Source: Patescibacteria group bacterium
GTDB taxonomy: Bacteria; Patescibacteriota; Microgenomatia; UBA10105
Length of the DNA: 5,974 bases
Assembly: GCA_003524845.1 (NCBI GenBank)
Contig: DQGR01000014.1
Span: 1 to 5,974 of the forward strand
Direction: 5' to 3'
The translations under genes and the position numbers were made by a program. Positions 4,300-5,974 of this stretch are shown piece after piece. Positions within the stretch are counted from its first letter, which is position 1; every line of letters starts with the position of its first letter. The notes below the pieces were generated by a model, which saw nothing but the letters and a program-made list of their open reading frames with translations, was not told where the DNA came from and made no database searches.

Positions 4300-4317
4300 T
4301 TACTTTTATTACTTTTA
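4300..4317. repeat. Tandem 9-bp repeat between divergent promoters
   Basis: TTACTTTTA occurs twice head to tail (4300-4308, 4309-4317), and a related TTTTTACTA follows. It lies 8 bp beyond the -35 of the leftward promoter and about 20 bp before the proposed -35 of the rightward promoter. It could be an UP element for RNA polymerase alpha subunits or a regulator site. Chance in an A/T-rich spacer is also possible. Confidence 0.4.
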
Positions 4318-4337
4318 TTTTTACTAAAGAAACCCTC

Positions 4338-4366
4338 TATACATACCCTATAACAAGTGCTATAAT
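4338..4366 (+). promoter_or_regulatory. Extended -10 promoter of the membrane fusion gene
   Basis: TATAAT (4361-4366) is a perfect -10 preceded by TGC (extended -10). At 17 nt upstream TATACA (4338-4343) matches four of six bases of the -35 consensus. The predicted start near 4373 gives a leader of about 24 nt with no Shine-Dalgarno, unlike the leaderless promoters on the other strand. Confidence 0.7.
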
Positions 4367-4396
4367 TCAATTTCCTGCCTCAAATGCCCGCATGGT

Positions 4397-5845
4397 ATGT
4401 CCCAACTACTTACCAGAATCACCAAATTTATTAAACTGCCTCTTCGTAGACTTATTCGAATAGTAGACGACAAGCCGCTCCTGAGCCTGTTTTCAGCGCT
4501 CTTTTTACTGTTTATGCTGATTATTATTGGCAATTTCCTGCGCCAGCCTGTTCCAGTTGTTCCTGAAGCAGAGCCTGTAGTAAAGACAGTGGAACTGTAC
4601 AGTATTGGTTCAGTGCCCAAAATCAAACTCGGCGGCAAAGTGGAGAAATCAGGTGTGCTGACGCTTACTGCCGGAGCCGGCGGATTTGTCCAGAAAATTT
4701 ACGTCCAACCCGGCGCTGCAGTCAAGCGCGGCCAGCAATTATTCTGGTTGTCTTCAAATGCTACAGGTGGAACTTTACCTTCAATCAACCGGCAAATTGC
4801 GGAAAAAAATTATCAGCTCACTATTGACACCTTTGAGACCCAGAAAGAGTTGCTTGGTAAACGCTGGGAAATTGCGGAAAAGAGCGATGCCCAGACTGAC
4901 GAACTCCGGGAGATTACTCATAAATCATTGGATGATACCCGGAATTTAATTTCCTTAAACGAACAAATGCTTAGTTCTCTTGATACACAACTGAACCAGT
5001 TGATGCAAAACAATACCGGAGGAACAAATGATGCAGCTATTTTACAGACGCAGCAAGCTAAAGCCGGTGTACTTTCTGGCCTAAACAGTTTGCGTACAGC
5101 CCTCAGATCGAGCGAATATCAGGTGAGCGGCGATCAGGAACCGGCTCAGCTTTCCAATTTAAGCCGGGAACTGACTTTGAAGCAACTGGAGCTTGAAGAA
5201 AAATCACTTGACCTGACGAAAGAAATTTCGAAATTAAATTTGACCATTGCTTCTATTTCCGAATCAATGATGTATCCGGCTTCTCCATGTAATGGTGTAG
5301 TGGAGCGGGTGCAGGTGGCATATGGACAAAGCGTCAATCCCGGTACGGTACTTGCCAATATTAAATGCGCCAAAAGCCATGCACAGATTATCGTGCCGGT
5401 TTTAGCAGAAGTTGCTGCGCATGTGTCCCGGATTGAAAAAAGTATTCTTGCACTCCCCAATGGTGAAAATGTCGAAAGCGCGCCACTGTATGTTTCCACT
5501 GAACCCACCGAAGGCAACCTACACAGTATTTTATTTGAGCTTCCTGATATGTATACCGACCAGGTGAGTGACGGCGCATTTGTCACGGTTTCCGTACCGG
5601 TAGGCGAGGCACACACCACGGCCGTAATTCCTTTTGTGCCACTTGACAGCATCTATCAAACCCAAAATGAAGCGTACGTGCTGGTTGCGGAAAAAACCGG
5701 GGAACAGCTCGTTGCTGCGACCAAAACAGTGCGACTCGGTGTAGTCCAGGGATCATATGTTGAAGTAACTGATGGGTTGGGAGAGGGAGATCAGGTGATT
5801 GTGGACCGGAATGTGATTGCAGGAGATGTTGTTGCAGCGAAATAG
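4397..5845 (+). CDS. Membrane fusion protein (HlyD/RND-type periplasmic adaptor)
   Basis: The 482-residue protein has the full adaptor layout: a basic N-terminus, one membrane anchor (about 28-48, PLLSLFSALFLLFMLIII), the first half of the lipoyl (biotinyl-like) domain (about 86-120, GGFVQKIYVQPGAAVKRGQ), a long coiled-coil hairpin (about 128-290, rich in L, E, K, Q), the second lipoyl half (292-324, PCNGVVERVQVAYGQSVNPGT), a beta-barrel (about 326-400) and a membrane-proximal domain ending LGEGDQVIVDRN (461-472). Such proteins connect an inner-membrane ABC or RND pump to the cell exterior. The pump is not in this window and would be expected downstream. No lipobox is seen, so it is anchored by the helix. 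The start is the ATG at 4397; earlier ATGs at 4384 and 4392 are out of frame. It is preceded by a strong extended -10 promoter and followed by a large hairpin. Confidence 0.92.
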   Translation: MSQLLTRITKFIKLPLRRLIRIVDDKPLLSLFSALFLLFMLIIIGNFLRQPVPVVPEAEPVVKTVELYSIGSVPKIKLGGKVEKSGVLTLTAGAGGFVQKIYVQPGAAVKRGQQLFWLSSNATGGTLPSINRQIAEKNYQLTIDTFETQKELLGKRWEIAEKSDAQTDELREITHKSLDDTRNLISLNEQMLSSLDTQLNQLMQNNTGGTNDAAILQTQQAKAGVLSGLNSLRTALRSSEYQVSGDQEPAQLSNLSRELTLKQLELEEKSLDLTKEISKLNLTIASISESMMYPASPCNGVVERVQVAYGQSVNPGTVLANIKCAKSHAQIIVPVLAEVAAHVSRIEKSILALPNGENVESAPLYVSTEPTEGNLHSILFELPDMYTDQVSDGAFVTVSVPVGEAHTTAVIPFVPLDSIYQTQNEAYVLVAEKTGEQLVAATKTVRLGVVQGSYVEVTDGLGEGDQVIVDRNVIAGDVVAAK

Positions 5846-5856
5846 AGATAAAGGTT

Positions 5857-5924
5857 CCCTCTCTTAAGGCTTGTCCTGAACTTGCTCGCCTCGATGCGAA
5901 GCGGGTTTCAGGAATAAGAGAGGG
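5857..5924 (+). repeat. 68-nt nested hairpin after the membrane fusion gene
   Basis: Three nested stems: CCCTCTCTTA (5857-5866) with TAAGAGAGGG (5915-5924), TCCTGAA (5874-5880) with TTCAGGA (5907-5913), and CTTGCT-CGC (5881-5889) with GCG-A-AGCGGG (5896-5905), around the loop CTCGAT. It begins 12 nt after the stop codon. The outer 10-bp stem could stop transcription or protect the 3' end, but no U-tract follows. Its core resembles intergenic palindromes I associate with CPR genomes. Confidence 0.75.
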
Positions 5925-5927
5925 TTA

Positions 5928-5968
5928 GCCTGCCCGCCATCCGCCTTTGGCGGAAGGCAACTGCAGGC
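5928..5968 (+). repeat. 41-nt nested hairpin at the right edge
   Basis: GCCTGC (5928-5933) pairs with GCAGGC (5963-5968). Inside lies TCCGCC-TTT-GGCGGA (5940-5954), a perfect 6-bp stem with a 3-nt loop and TC...GA outer bases. This has the same 15-nt design as the twin hairpins at 2923 and 3194, but here it stands alone. It follows the 68-nt hairpin by 3 nt. Confidence 0.7.
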
Positions 5969-5974
5969 GAGGGT

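Noticed and set aside
5146..5652. 168-codon minus-strand ORF and 5388-5579 inside the membrane fusion gene
   Set aside because: They are shadows of a well-supported gene and have Ser/Thr-rich low-information translations, without a promoter or start signal.
5857..5924. Rho-independent terminator
   Set aside because: The hairpin is strong but is followed by TTAGCC, not a T-run, so a classical intrinsic terminator is not supported. A weaker role in 3'-end stability remains possible.

Overview
The window most resembles a chromosomal segment of a Candidate Phyla Radiation (Patescibacteria) bacterium. This is an inference from style, not a proven placement. The signs are short, mostly uncharacterised membrane and soluble proteins, tRNA genes without encoded CCA, genes with strong -10 boxes almost touching the ATG and no Shine-Dalgarno, a stand-alone ~85-residue GIY-YIG nuclease, and abundant intergenic palindromes. 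Reading frames close normally with TAA, TAG and TGA, so there is no sign of UGA recoding.

Layout. Positions 1-2558 (minus strand) hold two genes read leftwards: a 333-residue protein with weak YdcF/DUF218-like motifs, followed 47 bp later by a polytopic DUF4173-type membrane protein that runs off the left edge. Positions 2559-3660 hold the unusual part, two tRNA loci that have been invaded by palindromes. At the first, an intact tRNA-Cys(GCA) lies between a 5' fragment and a 3' fragment of a second tRNA-Cys-like gene, together with three hairpin blocks. At the second, a tRNA-Ile-like 5' fragment is followed by a twin hairpin, then a GIY-YIG nuclease gene whose stop codon lies inside an intact tRNA-Ile(GAT). 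A 55-residue membrane micro-protein gene sits between the loci, and a possible 27-codon ORF follows tRNA-Ile. Positions 3664-4254 (minus) encode an unrecognised soluble protein of 196 residues. A divergent promoter region (4255-4396) separates it from a 482-residue membrane fusion (HlyD/RND-type adaptor) protein at 4397-5845 (plus). The right edge (5846-5974) holds two more palindromic elements.

How it may work together. The 30-nt twin hairpins at the two tRNA loci differ at four positions: two lie in loops and the other two form one compensatory base-pair swap. They therefore look like one structured repeat family. One copy sits directly before the GIY-YIG gene and one has no nuclease gene. 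The simplest reading is a tRNA-targeting mobile element: an autonomous copy with its own GIY-YIG endonuclease at tRNA-Ile, and a non-autonomous relative at tRNA-Cys. In both cases one intact tRNA remains. Mobility has not been shown. The rest of the window (DUF4173 protein, membrane fusion protein) is ordinary envelope and transport biology with partners probably outside the window.
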